Shown: positions 32,595-40,961, numbered from the stretch's first letter. The stretch is 64,000 nucleotides of DNA from Chitinimonas arctica (GCF_007431345.1 NZ_CP041730.1:3472001-3536000), one strand, 5' to 3'. Numbers and translations are program-made. Notes: generated from the sequence alone by a model not told the origin.

Positions 32595-33293
32595 TTAGCT
32601 GCCGTCCGGGGGCGTTGCCCCGGTCGGCGCTGAGTTCCTTAGCTCGCGTTCGAGCTTGTCGATGTCCTTTTTGACACCGCACTTGTCGTGCAGCTTGAGC
32701 GCCCTTTGCAGCTGCTCCAGGGCGGTCGCCCGCAACATGGGCACCAGCTCGCTGGCCGACTTCGGCACTTCGACCAGCAGCGCGTAGGCAATGGCTTTCG
32801 CCAGCTTGGCGCGGACCTCGTCCGGCATATCGTGGTCGATGAGTAGCTGGTCGGCTTCGATCAGGATTTCATGCGGGACCGGCTCGCCGCGCAGCGCTTG
32901 GTCGGCGAATTCCTCCGCCAGCAGGCAAGGCAGATTGCGGCCGAACTGGTCGGGTAGCAGCAGCTGATAGCGCAAGGCGTACTCAGCGATTTGCAGCGCG
33001 CCGCGCCAGTCGCCGGCATCGATACGCCAGACCATGACCGTCATCAAAACAACGTCCTGTGCGCCGTTACCCTGCAAAGCGCCTTCCACCCAGGGGATGT
33101 ATTCGGGCAGCAGGTTGCGCTTGACCTCGATTTTTCGGGCCAGGCTTTCTATCTGCTTCAGGCGGCGGCGATCTTCGTGCAACTTCGCCAGCATGAGTTC
33201 GTAGCCTGTGGCGTTCGCCATGGTCGCGTCGGGCGCGGCCAAGGCTTGCGCCGCCATCCTCAGGGCATGGGCGCGGGCGGGGCTAGTCGTCAT
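32595..33293 (-). CDS. M: Terminase small subunit/endonuclease gpM
   Basis: A 232-residue homologue of P2 gpM (247), which carries the cos-cutting endonuclease function. The patterns YELMLAKLHEDRRRLKQ, ALRYQLLLPDQFGR and LLEVPK-like helix (LLVEVPKSASELV) fit the family. It overlaps N by four bases. The cognate cos site is at 38245-38263. Confidence 0.93.
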   Translation of the reverse strand: MTTSPARAHALRMAAQALAAPDATMANATGYELMLAKLHEDRRRLKQIESLARKIEVKRNLLPEYIPWVEGALQGNGAQDVVLMTVMVWRIDAGDWRGALQIAEYALRYQLLLPDQFGRNLPCLLAEEFADQALRGEPVPHEILIEADQLLIDHDMPDEVRAKLAKAIAYALLVEVPKSASELVPMLRATALEQLQRALKLHDKCGVKKDIDKLERELRNSAPTGATPPDGS

Positions 33294-34318
33294 GCGGCCA
33301 CCAGCTGGATGTTTTCGGCGAAGGCGCCCGCGCCGAAATCTTCCACCACGTAGGCGTCATTGCTGGATTCGTAGTTTTCCACTTGGTCGCGCTTGGCGTT
33401 GTCCACCACGGTGCGGCGGCGGCTGCCTTCCTGCCAGTAGATGGACAGGTTTTCGTAAGTGGTCACCAGCAAGGCATTTGGCGGAAAGTAAGGCACTCGC
33501 ACGGCCGGCAGATTGCCGATGCGTTTCTGGCTAATGATTAAATCGGCGGCGGCCTGTTCGGTCGGCGGCTGCTTGCTGTTCACCAGTGGGAAATACTTGT
33601 CATGCAGCAAGTTGCGGCCGCAAATCACCAGTAGGTCGGGGTTCTCTTGGTGCCATGGGTCGATCAGGTTCGACACCAGATCGAACACCAGGGCGTCGAG
33701 ATTCTTGTAGCCATCGGCCTGCACGACCGCGTCGCCGATCTTGATGGCCTTGGTACCGGCTTTGACTTCGGTCAGGGCGTGCGAGCCGTTGGCGAACTCG
33801 CGGAACTGTTGCAGCCAGCCCTTGTTCACGTCCTGAAGCAAGGGATTGGCGACCCGGTCGGTATCGACCGCCACCCGCACGCCGTTAAAGCCGATGGTGA
33901 TCCGGTCCAGCGCCTGGCGGCGCACGATGGCGTCGCGCAGCCTGGTTTGGAAGTCGGGAAACTTGGCCCACTGGTCCAGCTTGCCGTAGCGCAGGTGGGT
34001 GTCGCTATTGGTCTTTTCGCAGCGGTAGCGCTGTGCATCCAGGGTGCTGGCGTCGGTGGTTTGGCGATCCTTATTGCTGGTATCGGTACGGCTGGCAATC
34101 GGGCCGCTGATGCCCAGGCCGAGCTTTTCCTCTTCCAACTCGCGCACGCCGACGATATTGATACGGCCCAGGAACTCGCTGGATTCCTGCATTTTGCTTT
34201 CCAGTTTTTGCTGGACCGACGGTGCGACCGCGAATTTACGGGTGGCGCTGCTGACGCCGTTCAGTTGCGCGACGGCATCGAGATAGGCGTCGAACAGGAC
34301 GCGGGTTTCATTACGCAT
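33290..34318 (-). CDS. N: Major capsid protein gpN
   Basis: A 342-residue major capsid protein of the P2 family (P2: 357). The N-terminal region (MRNETRVLFDAYLDAVAQLNG), the segment FPDFQTRLRDAIVRRQALDR and the C-terminal YLASSNDAYVVEDFG-like stretch (YESSNDAYVVEDFG) are diagnostic. It is presumably processed at the N-terminus by gpO. Confidence 0.95.
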   Translation of the reverse strand: MRNETRVLFDAYLDAVAQLNGVSSATRKFAVAPSVQQKLESKMQESSEFLGRINIVGVRELEEEKLGLGISGPIASRTDTSNKDRQTTDASTLDAQRYRCEKTNSDTHLRYGKLDQWAKFPDFQTRLRDAIVRRQALDRITIGFNGVRVAVDTDRVANPLLQDVNKGWLQQFREFANGSHALTEVKAGTKAIKIGDAVVQADGYKNLDALVFDLVSNLIDPWHQENPDLLVICGRNLLHDKYFPLVNSKQPPTEQAAADLIISQKRIGNLPAVRVPYFPPNALLVTTYENLSIYWQEGSRRRTVVDNAKRDQVENYESSNDAYVVEDFGAGAFAENIQLVAA

Positions 34319-34354
34319 GGTGTCTCCGGGTGGAATGTAGGGAGGTGCTAGGGC

Positions 34355-35161
34355 TTAGCAGTCGGTGACGGTGAATTGGCCGGTATTGCCCCCGACGGCG
34401 ACCGGGCGGGGTTTGCCGACCGGCTGGCGGTCTAGTTCGGCTTTATGTTTGCGGAACTCTTCACGGGCTTCGCCCAGCTCAGTTTCCAAGCGGCTTACGC
34501 TGTCCTTGAGGGACGCCACGTCGCCCAGCTGTTCATTCAGATCGCCCATGCCTTCGGCCACCGATTCCAGTACCTGCGCCACATCCCCGAATTGCTTGTC
34601 GGTCTTGCCTTGCTTGCTGCTCAGCAGCTTGTTGAGCTTGTCCAGGGCGGCGCTAAACAGGCTGGGGCTGTCCTCGTCGGCCAGCGCGAAATCGGCTGCG
34701 ATGGCGGGGCTAAACAGGGTGGTTTCGGACAACTGGCGGCTGAGATGGGTAGCCGAGAAAGCCAGCCGTTCGGTGCCTAGGCTGGCCGGGCTGTCAGTCA
34801 CGCCCAGGCCGACGAGATAGGCTTGGCCGGTACCGGCGAAATCCGGCTCAACTTCGATGGACGTATAAACCTTCTGGCTGGCCTTGTTCATCGCCACTAG
34901 CTCGGGGGTGGCATCCAGTTGGGCATATAGGCCTTGCTTGCCGCCGCCGATATCGCGTGCCTCCAGTGCCAGCACGTCGCCGTAGGCTTTGTAGGGGCTC
35001 TCGGGCAAGGTGCCCCGGATATGTTCCAGCCAGATGCGTGCGCCGTAGGTCTTGGGATCGAAAGTGGCGGCCATTTGGGTAATCCATTCGCGGGGAATGA
35101 CCCGGCCGTCGATAGACTTGCCCTCGGTGGCGATGCGGAAAAGTTTGGTTTTTTGGTTCAT
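34355..35161 (-). CDS. O: Capsid scaffolding protein and protease gpO
   Basis: A 268-residue homologue of P2 gpO (284), with the N-terminal serine protease half (ITQMAATFDPKTYGARIWLEH) and a C-terminal coiled-coil scaffold (about 180-240). The start MNQKTKLFRIATEG at 35161 is the family N-terminus. A very long upstream extension of the frame only mirrors gene P on the other strand. First gene of the head operon. Confidence 0.94.
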   Translation of the reverse strand: MNQKTKLFRIATEGKSIDGRVIPREWITQMAATFDPKTYGARIWLEHIRGTLPESPYKAYGDVLALEARDIGGGKQGLYAQLDATPELVAMNKASQKVYTSIEVEPDFAGTGQAYLVGLGVTDSPASLGTERLAFSATHLSRQLSETTLFSPAIAADFALADEDSPSLFSAALDKLNKLLSSKQGKTDKQFGDVAQVLESVAEGMGDLNEQLGDVASLKDSVSRLETELGEAREEFRKHKAELDRQPVGKPRPVAVGGNTGQFTVTDC

Positions 35162-35228
35162 GGCTGGCTCCGTTTGAGGAATGCAGCCATCTTCGCGGCC
35201 ACTCCTTGAGCCGGCAACGCGGGCCGGT

Positions 35229-35247
35229 TGTGCCGAGCGCCGCGACA
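35229..35247. promoter_or_regulatory. Candidate Ogr-binding site between divergent O and P
   Basis: TGTGCCGAGCGCCGCGACA is a palindrome with TGT-N13-ACA, almost identical to the site upstream of FI. It lies between the divergent head operon (O) and packaging genes (P, Q), where P2 has two late promoters. One site may serve both directions; its centre is 56 bases from P and 77 from O. Confidence 0.65.
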
Positions 35248-35293
35248 ATCCGCCCCGCGTGGCTTCGCGTGCGGAGGGCGGCAGCATGACGGC

Positions 35294-37078
35294 ATGCCAT
35301 CCACACCAACCCGCCCCCAGCCACATGCTGCCACCATCGAAAGCGATCTCGATCCGCGCCGGCAAGCGCGCGCCCTGTACTGGAAGGGCATGCGCATCAG
35401 CCGCATTGCCGAACAGCTCGGTATCAAAGTTACGACCCTGCACAGCTGGAAACGGCGCGACCAATGGGACGCGACCGACCCGATAGACCGGGTGGAAATG
35501 TCGCTCGAAGCGCGCATTCAGTTCCTGCTGGCGAAAGAAGACAAGGACGGCCGCGATTTCAAGGAAATCGATTTGCTCGGCCGTCAGGTCGAACGGCTGG
35601 CACGGGTTCAGCGCTACCGCAGTGGCGGCAATGAAACCGACCTCAATCCTAAGATCGCCAACCGCAATAGCGGCCCGCGCAAGCCCCCGGAAAAGAACGC
35701 TATCAGCGACGAGCAGCAAGCCCAGCTGACCGAGTCGTTTATGGCTTCGCTGTTCGAGTATCAACGGCACTGGTACCGGGCCGGCCTGGTCCAGCGCGTG
35801 CGCAATTTGCTGAAGTCTCGCCAGATCGGCGCGACCTTCTATTTCGCGCGCGAGGCACTGATTGATGCGCTGACGACCGGTCGCAATCAGATCTTCCTCT
35901 CGGCCAGCAAGGCCCAGGCGCACCAGTTCAAATCGTACATTCTCGACTTCGCCAAGACGGCCGGGGTGGAGTTGCGTGGCGACCCGATCAAGTTGCCGAG
36001 TGGTGCGGAATTGATCTTTCTCGGTACCAACTTCCGCACGGCGCAGAGCTACCACGGCAATTTGTACCTGGATGAGTACTTTTGGATTCCCAAGTTCCAA
36101 CAGCTGCGCAAAGTGGCGGCCGGGATGGCCTCGCACGCCAAGTGGCGGCTGACCTACTTTTCAACGCCGTCCAGCCTGAGCCATGAGGCCTATCCGTTTT
36201 GGTCCGGCAAGCTGTTCAACAAGGGCAGGCCTCGCGCCGAGCATATCGACCTTGATACCAGCCATGCGGCCCTGGCGGCTGGGCGCCGCTGTGAGGATGG
36301 GCAATGGCGGCAAATCGTCACGGTCAAGGATGCGGCGGCCGGTGGCTGCAACCTGTTCGACCTTGACCAGCTTCAATTGGAAAACTCGGGCGAAGAGTTT
36401 GCCCAGCTGTTCATGTGCCAGTTTATCGACGACGGACAGAGCATCTTTCCGCTGGCGATGCTGCAACGTTGCATGGTCGATAGCTGGGTCGAATGGGCCG
36501 ATTTCAAACCGTTCGCCATTCGGCCGTTCGGTTACCGCGAGGTGTGGGTGGGTTATGACCCGGCCCACACGGGCGACAGCGCCGGCCTGGTGGTGTTGGC
36601 GCCGCCCTTGGTTGCGGGTGGCAAGTTCCGGGTACTGGAAAAGCACCAGTTCAAGGGCCTGGACTTCGCCGAACAGGCCGACAAGATCAAGCGCATTACC
36701 GAGTGCTATCACGTGACCCATATCGGTATCGATACGACCGGGGTCGGCCAGGGCGTCTATCAGCTGGTCAAGCAGTTCTACCCGGCCGCCGTCGCCTTCA
36801 ATTACTCGGTGGACGTCAAAACCCGCCTTGTCCTGAAAGCCCTGGATGTCATCAGCCACGGCCGGCTTGAATTCGATGCCGGCTGGACCGACCTGGCCGC
36901 CGCCTTTATGGCGATCCGCAAGACCGTTACCCCCAGCGGCCGACAGGCCACGTTTGAAGCCAGCCGCTCGGAGGAAGTCAGCCATGCCGACCTCGCTTGG
37001 GCATGCATGCACGCCCTGGCCGCTGAACCCCTCGAAGGCGGAACCGCCACCAATCGCAGTTTTATGGAGATCGCCTGA
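35294..37078 (+). CDS. P: Terminase large (ATPase) subunit gpP
   Basis: A 594-residue homologue of P2 gpP (590). It has an N-terminal helix-turn-helix (about 30-55, RISRIAEQLGIKVTTLHSWK), the sequence SLEARIQFLLAKEDKDGRDFKEIDLLGRQ in the family position, an adenine-binding region before LKSRQIGATFYF, and an acidic Walker-B-like LYLDEYFWI. The nuclease-like C-terminal half contains VGYDPAHTGDS. The ATG at 35294 gives the P2-type N-terminus. It overlaps Q by one base. Confidence 0.95.
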   Translation: MPSTPTRPQPHAATIESDLDPRRQARALYWKGMRISRIAEQLGIKVTTLHSWKRRDQWDATDPIDRVEMSLEARIQFLLAKEDKDGRDFKEIDLLGRQVERLARVQRYRSGGNETDLNPKIANRNSGPRKPPEKNAISDEQQAQLTESFMASLFEYQRHWYRAGLVQRVRNLLKSRQIGATFYFAREALIDALTTGRNQIFLSASKAQAHQFKSYILDFAKTAGVELRGDPIKLPSGAELIFLGTNFRTAQSYHGNLYLDEYFWIPKFQQLRKVAAGMASHAKWRLTYFSTPSSLSHEAYPFWSGKLFNKGRPRAEHIDLDTSHAALAAGRRCEDGQWRQIVTVKDAAAGGCNLFDLDQLQLENSGEEFAQLFMCQFIDDGQSIFPLAMLQRCMVDSWVEWADFKPFAIRPFGYREVWVGYDPAHTGDSAGLVVLAPPLVAGGKFRVLEKHQFKGLDFAEQADKIKRITECYHVTHIGIDTTGVGQGVYQLVKQFYPAAVAFNYSVDVKTRLVLKALDVISHGRLEFDAGWTDLAAAFMAIRKTVTPSGRQATFEASRSEEVSHADLAWACMHALAAEPLEGGTATNRSFMEIA

Positions 37079-38118
37079 TGCAGGCTATGCAATACGCCGC
37101 CGATACGACCGCCGACGCCGCAATCCCGGCCGGCTTTGAAGTCTTCACCTTTGGGGATGCCGTCCCCATGCTGGATAAGCGCGAGTTATTCGACTACTTG
37201 GAATGTCCCGCTTACATGGACAAATGGTACGAACCGCCCATCAGTTGGGACGGCCTGGCCCGAACCTACCGGGCGGCCGTGCATCACAGCAGCGCCATGC
37301 AGATTAAGCGCAATCTGCTGATCAGCTGTTACCGGCCGCACCCGCTATTGAGCCGAGCCGACTTCACTCGCTTTGTGCTCGATTATTTGATCTTCGGCAA
37401 TGCCTACCTCGAAGCCAAACGGAATAGTCGCGGCAAGCTGGTCAAGCTACAGCCGGCCCTAGCAAAGTTCACCCGGCGCGGGGTCGATATGGATACCTAT
37501 TGGTTCGTGCCGGCCCACGGCCAGGAACATGCCTTTGAAACCGGCCAGGTATTCCACCTGTTGGAGCCCGATATCAATCAGGAAATCTACGGCTTGCCGG
37601 ACTACCTGAGCGCGAATCATTCGGTATGGTTGAACGAGTCGGCCACGCTATTTCGACGCAAGTACTACCTGAATGGCAGCCATGCCGGTTTTATCTTGTA
37701 TATGACCGATCCGGCGCAGAAGGAAGACGATATTAACAACCTGCGCACGGCCCTGAAGAACAGCAAAGGGCCGGGCAATTTCCGCAACTTGATGGTGTAT
37801 GCGCCGAACGGCAAGAAGGACGGGCTACAGGTGATCCCGGTGTCGGAAGTGGCGGCCAAGGATGAGTTTTTAGGCATCAAGAACGTGACCCGCGACGACC
37901 AGTTGGCCGCCCACCGCGTACCGCCGCAAATGATGGGCATCATCCCGCACAACACGGGTGGGTTCGGCGATGCCGCCCAGGCGGCGGAGGTGTTCGCCCG
38001 CAATGAATTGCAGCCCTTGCAGGATCGCATGCAGGAGGTGAATGCGTGGGCGGGGGAGACGGTTATTGCGTTCACGCCCTACGCCTTATCGGATGAGGAG
38101 CCCCGCAAGCCAAAATGA
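37078..38118 (+). CDS. Q: Portal protein gpQ
   Basis: A 346-residue homologue of P2 gpQ (344), the portal vertex protein. Family features include FTFGDAVPMLDKRELFDYLEC, YLIFGNAYLE and HRVPPQMMGIIPHNTGGFGD. The ATG overlaps the P stop (TGATG). It is the last structural gene before cos, as at the left end of the P2 genome. Confidence 0.96.
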   Translation: MQAMQYAADTTADAAIPAGFEVFTFGDAVPMLDKRELFDYLECPAYMDKWYEPPISWDGLARTYRAAVHHSSAMQIKRNLLISCYRPHPLLSRADFTRFVLDYLIFGNAYLEAKRNSRGKLVKLQPALAKFTRRGVDMDTYWFVPAHGQEHAFETGQVFHLLEPDINQEIYGLPDYLSANHSVWLNESATLFRRKYYLNGSHAGFILYMTDPAQKEDDINNLRTALKNSKGPGNFRNLMVYAPNGKKDGLQVIPVSEVAAKDEFLGIKNVTRDDQLAAHRVPPQMMGIIPHNTGGFGDAAQAAEVFARNELQPLQDRMQEVNAWAGETVIAFTPYALSDEEPRKPK

Positions 38119-38182
38119 CCGTTCATCGGCAAAAGATTATTTATCCCCCATGTGGGGGATACTGCAATCTTCCTCCTCCTCT

Positions 38183-38210
38183 GGCCGCCCTTCGGGACGG
38201 CCGTTTTTTT
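38183..38210 (+). terminator. Terminator after portal gene Q
   Basis: GGCCGCCC and GGACGGCC form an eight-base stem (one mismatch) closed by a stable TTCG loop and followed by GTTTTTTT. It ends the P-Q transcript before cos. Confidence 0.85.
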
Positions 38211-38244
38211 GTCGATTCCGGTCGATTGCCCCGTTCCGCGCGCG

Positions 38245-38263
38245 CTCGTATCCCCGCCACGCC
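38245..38263 (-). other. cos: cos site (P2/186 type)
   Basis: On the minus strand GGCGTGGCGGGGATACGAG matches the P2 cohesive end GGCGAGGCGGGGAAAGCAC at 12 of the first 13 bases, and is followed by a GCGCGC-CGG stretch as in P2. Orientation agrees: the phage left end leads into Q reading outward. The exact cut positions are inferred from P2. Confidence 0.75.
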
Positions 38264-38546
38264 CGCCCGCTTCATGGGCCGCAATTTATGCACCCGCAAG
38301 CGTCCCTCCCAGCCTGTTGCTACCTGTAGAAGAGGCAGAGGAGGAGGAGGCCGTAGTCATGCGATTTCATGCGCTTTGTGCATGCAATGGATGGTGTCCC
38401 ATGATCGGCGGGACGTCGAAGTACGGGGCGCAGGGTTGACCGTGATTTTGGAATTCTGGGTAGACGATGAAGTCGAACCGAATGCGGTCGCGGCTAGGGC
38501 TCGGGCCTGCACTCTTACAACTCGAACACATGGGGAAAAGTTAGTG

Positions 38547-38580
38547 TTAGATTACACATGCCGGGGCAATCCCGACCGCC
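38547..38580. other. attR: Right attachment junction (attR) inside hmp
   Basis: The hmp frame keeps family similarity up to KHMAVGIAP and then reads ACVI and a stop, where flavohaemoglobins continue with a Pro-Glu segment. The crossover is therefore within this short stretch, probably in or next to GGGGCAATCCCGACC (38563-38577). The core length cannot be set without attL. Confidence 0.7.
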
Positions 38581-38837
38581 ATATGCTTCTGCACGATGCG
38601 TTCGAGTACCGGCGCGAGGGCGGCGGCATTGTCGATATTGGCGGCATAGGCAAAGACCGCCGAAGCCAATGACTGTTGCTGCGCGCCATTGGCCTGGTTA
38701 CCCATATTGAACAGCTCGGTCAGTTCCGGATGGGCTTCGAAGAGCTGCTGGTAGAACAAGCGGCTGATGGTGAGGCCATGTTCGCGCAGGACCGGCACGC
38801 TGGCAGCGATATAGGGGCGGGAGGCGGGGGATAGCAT
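38547..38837 (-). pseudogene. hmp: hmp flavohaemoglobin, 5' fragment cut by prophage
   Basis: A 96-codon fragment of the NO dioxygenase Hmp (~400 residues). It retains most of the globin domain: LREHGLTISRLFYQQLF, HPELTELFNMGNQ and the proximal haem histidine in VQKH. The final helix of the globin and the whole FAD/NAD reductase part are missing because the reading frame ends at the prophage junction. Start codon, GGAG ribosome site and an upstream NsrR-like operator remain intact. The 3' part should be at the left end of the prophage. In the lysogen this copy cannot detoxify NO. Confidence 0.88.
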
Positions 38838-38848
38838 AAACACTCCAT

Positions 38849-38869
38849 TGTGGTAAATAAAATGCAACA
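38849..38869. promoter_or_regulatory. Candidate NsrR operator of hmp
   Basis: TGTGGTAAAT-A-AAATGCAACA fits the NsrR inverted-repeat layout (half-sites around a single central base), with a good right half (AAATGCA) and a weaker left half. It overlaps the region just upstream of the hmp ribosome site. Confidence 0.55.
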
Positions 38870-38910
38870 TTTAGGGTGCAATTGAACGACCGCGGTCGTC
38901 CCTGCTTCGG

Positions 38911-39363
38911 CTATTGGGGTGAGGGCGACACGAAACGCCGCTGCAATTCAATGATGGCGGTGCCGGTGCGGTTGGCGCAGACATCGGCCAGGGTATATTC
39001 ATCCATGGTTCGGTAGAACGCGAGCAAGCCGGCATTCAAGGCCCCCTTCAGCAGACAGCTGCCGCGCAGGGCGCAGGGTGGGGTATCGCAGTTGATCAGC
39101 TCGGTGGTGTTCTCCAGGCCTTGCAAGACGACGCCCAGTCGTAGCGTGTCGGCCGGCACCGCCAGGCGCAGACCGCCGTTGCGGCCGCGCAAGGCGCTTA
39201 TCCAGCCCAGCTTGCCCAGCCGATTGACGACCTTAACCAGGTGGTTGTGGGGAATGTCGAATTGGCCCGCGATTTCGGCAATGGTGATCGGCGCGGCGCG
39301 CTCGTGCTGGCTCAGGTACATCAGTACGCGCAATCCAAAGTCAGAGAAGTGCGTTAGCTGCAT
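38911..39363 (-). CDS. nsrR: NsrR, NO-sensing Rrf2-family repressor
   Basis: A 150-residue Rrf2 protein with an N-terminal winged helix (MQLTHFSDFGLRVLMYL; recognition around HNHLVKVVNRLG) and the NsrR cysteine triplet C92-x4-C97-x5-C103 that holds the Fe-S cluster. NsrR senses nitric oxide and represses hmp. Here it lies directly upstream of the hmp fragment on the same strand. Its own promoter contains a good NsrR-type palindrome, so autoregulation is likely. Confidence 0.92.
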   Translation of the reverse strand: MQLTHFSDFGLRVLMYLSQHERAAPITIAEIAGQFDIPHNHLVKVVNRLGKLGWISALRGRNGGLRLAVPADTLRLGVVLQGLENTTELINCDTPPCALRGSCLLKGALNAGLLAFYRTMDEYTLADVCANRTGTAIIELQRRFVSPSPQ

Positions 39364-39404
39364 AGGGGGATCAGATCGGGACAGGGGATAGGCACATAGT
39401 ATTA

Positions 39405-39427
39405 AACATGCATTTAAAATGCAAGTT
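39405..39427. promoter_or_regulatory. NsrR operator upstream of nsrR
   Basis: AACATGCATTT-A-AAATGCAAGTT is a near-perfect 11-1-11 inverted repeat agreeing with the NsrR consensus (AAGATGCATTT half-site). It lies about 42 bases upstream of the nsrR start. Confidence 0.8.
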
Positions 39428-39481
39428 AACAAGCGGCGCAAACAGTGCAGGCCCGCTAGCTACCGCAAAGCCAGCCCAAAG

Positions 39482-39506
39482 AAAAAGGACCCTGCAGGTC
39501 CTTTTT
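39482..39506. terminator. Bidirectional terminator
   Basis: A-rich AAAAAGGACC and GGTCCTTTTT arms form a stem around a short loop. It can end the minus-strand GWWWN-domain gene just to the right, upstream of nsrR. Confidence 0.75.
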
Positions 39507-39532
39507 GTGACGGAAGCGTTATATCTCGCCAA

Positions 39533-40255
39533 TCAAAAGCCGCGCGAATACTTGAAATTGGGTGTGGTGCCGGCTGCGCCGTGATAGACATCCGTTACAA
39601 CGGTTCCGGTGGGATCGAAATAGACACCGATGGAGGCACCAGCGCGTGGTTGTGCACTGGTCCAGGATTGCAGCACCATCGAGGGCGTCCGCTGGATCAA
39701 AGAGGTACGTGGCTTGCAGCCTATGGTCTGATTGACCTGATCGACGGTCATGCCCTGGGCGATGGCGTTGTATTTGGCCAGTGTGAAATCATCAAAAGTA
39801 CATTCTTCCTTCACTTGTCCGGCCGGCGGCACGCCGTTGCCGCCAAAACTGAAGCGCGTCAGTGCGATGCTGCGGCCGGTAGGCAGGACCAGGGTGCCGG
39901 TGGTGGTGCTGGTGAAGTTGACGACGATATTGCCGACATTGGCATTCCAGAGGGTGGGCGACTGGTAGTTGCCGTTCAAGGTCTGGCCGCCGCCGTATTG
40001 CTGCCACACACCCTTATAGGTCGAATCGTTGGTCATGGCGGTAGGGCCCGATGCATACCAGACCGGCTTGCCGGTTTCGTCATACATATAGCCGGCCATG
40101 AACATCATGCCGTTCTGGACTTCAATGGTGAATCCCCGGCCACCTTCCGCGGCGTTCCACCACCAGCCGGTTTCGGGCGTGGCATGGGCTGGGCTGGCCA
40201 GCATCAACAAGGCGATGGTCGAAGAAACACTGAATAAAGGGCGAAGTAGCGACAT
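39533..40255 (-). CDS. Exported GWWWN-domain protein with BamE-like tail
   Basis: A 240-residue exported protein. After a signal peptide (ASPAHA) comes a domain with GWWWNAAEGGRGFTIE, GYMYDETGKPVWY and further aromatic strands, a type often repeated in beta- and gammaproteobacterial secreted proteins. Residues 155-235 contain FTLAKYNAIAQGMTVDQV followed by G-C-K, resembling SmpA/BamE-like folds. The combination is in one short protein. AGGAG ribosome site. Function unknown. Confidence 0.7.
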   Translation of the reverse strand: MSLLRPLFSVSSTIALLMLASPAHATPETGWWWNAAEGGRGFTIEVQNGMMFMAGYMYDETGKPVWYASGPTAMTNDSTYKGVWQQYGGGQTLNGNYQSPTLWNANVGNIVVNFTSTTTGTLVLPTGRSIALTRFSFGGNGVPPAGQVKEECTFDDFTLAKYNAIAQGMTVDQVNQTIGCKPRTSLIQRTPSMVLQSWTSAQPRAGASIGVYFDPTGTVVTDVYHGAAGTTPNFKYSRGF

Positions 40256-40451
40256 AAGGGTGGCTCCTAGGTTAATTATTGGACGCTTATATTAGAAGTG
40301 ATTGGTTTAATGCTTTCTAATTTAACGGGCGTGCAATTTGGGAATTCCGCGTCTTTTTAACACAGGCAATATGCGCTTTGCTTGGTATTACTAACTACGG
40401 ATTAATCGGACTGGATCACCGCCAATATTCCCGGCAATTTAATGAAACCCA

Positions 40452-40961
40452 TCATGCTGCCGCGGCATAAACGTGGAAGCCGTCGAAGTCGCCCTTGCCA
40501 ATGGCGGCGCCAGCCCGGCGCAGCAGCGTATAGGCGGCGGTGGCATGGAAAAAGAAGTTGGGTAGGGCGTATTGAAACAAAAACATCTCGCCCGGCAGAT
40601 TCAGTTTCGCCTGGCCCGCCTGGTCTTCAATCTGCCGCTGCTCCGCGCCGAAAAAGTCGCTGGGCGGCAATTCCGCCAGCAAGTTCGCTACATGGTTAAA
40701 ACGGGCCCGCAGGCCGTCGAATCCCGGCTCGAAATCGCCATAGGGCGGCACCGCCCGATTGGCCAGCGGATAGCAGGCCCGCAAGGCGAAATTGGCGGCA
40801 ATCTCCATCTGCACGGTGAAGGGCAGCATGTCCGGTGCGATACGCGCGTGCAATATTCCGAGGTCGGCGGGGAGGGCTTCGGCGATATCGATCAGGGCGT
40901 GCAATTGGCGTAGATAGCGCTGGAAGACCGGTATCGAAGCGGTATAGAGATGGGGTGTCAT
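40452..40961 (-). CDS. DUF1993 family protein
   Basis: A 169-residue protein with the DUF1993 features: an N-terminal YTASIPVFQRYLRQLHAL helix, RIAPDMLPFTVQMEIAANFAL and the C-terminal FFFHATAAYTLLRRAG. Related to DinB-like four-helix proteins. Biochemical role unknown. Divergent from the YgjP-like gene with about 150 bases between. Confidence 0.85.
   Translation of the reverse strand: MTPHLYTASIPVFQRYLRQLHALIDIAEALPADLGILHARIAPDMLPFTVQMEIAANFALRACYPLANRAVPPYGDFEPGFDGLRARFNHVANLLAELPPSDFFGAEQRQIEDQAGQAKLNLPGEMFLFQYALPNFFFHATAAYTLLRRAGAAIGKGDFDGFHVYAAAA

Larger units (their letters stand above)
38119..38546. other. Phage end region with terminator, cos and attachment side
   Basis: After Q come a hairpin ATCCCCC/GGGGGAT (38143-38160), a terminator (38183-38210), cos (38245-38263) and about 290 bases to the hmp junction. 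Plus-strand frames here are short and without family similarity; no gene is called. Confidence 0.6.
1..38565. mobile_element. P2-family prophage, right part (left end outside window)
   Basis: A near-complete P2 late gene set in P2 order (Q P / O N M L X, lysis, R S V W J I, fibres, FI FII E E' T U D), an Ogr-type activator and a P2/186-like cos site are all present. No integrase, replication protein A or attL is seen, so the element continues left of position 1. The right edge is placed where the hmp reading frame loses similarity to flavohaemoglobins (about 38550-38570). Because cos lies only about 300 bp from this edge, attP must be next to the cos right end, so the prophage map is permuted relative to P2 itself. 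Confidence 0.93.

Noticed and set aside
34355..36136. A 593-codon minus-strand frame covering O and part of P
   Set aside because: Only the last 268 codons match gpO; the rest mirrors the terminase gene on the other strand.
38360..38440. Short plus-strand frame between cos and attR
   Set aside because: About 26 codons with no ribosome site or similarity; likely non-coding end DNA.
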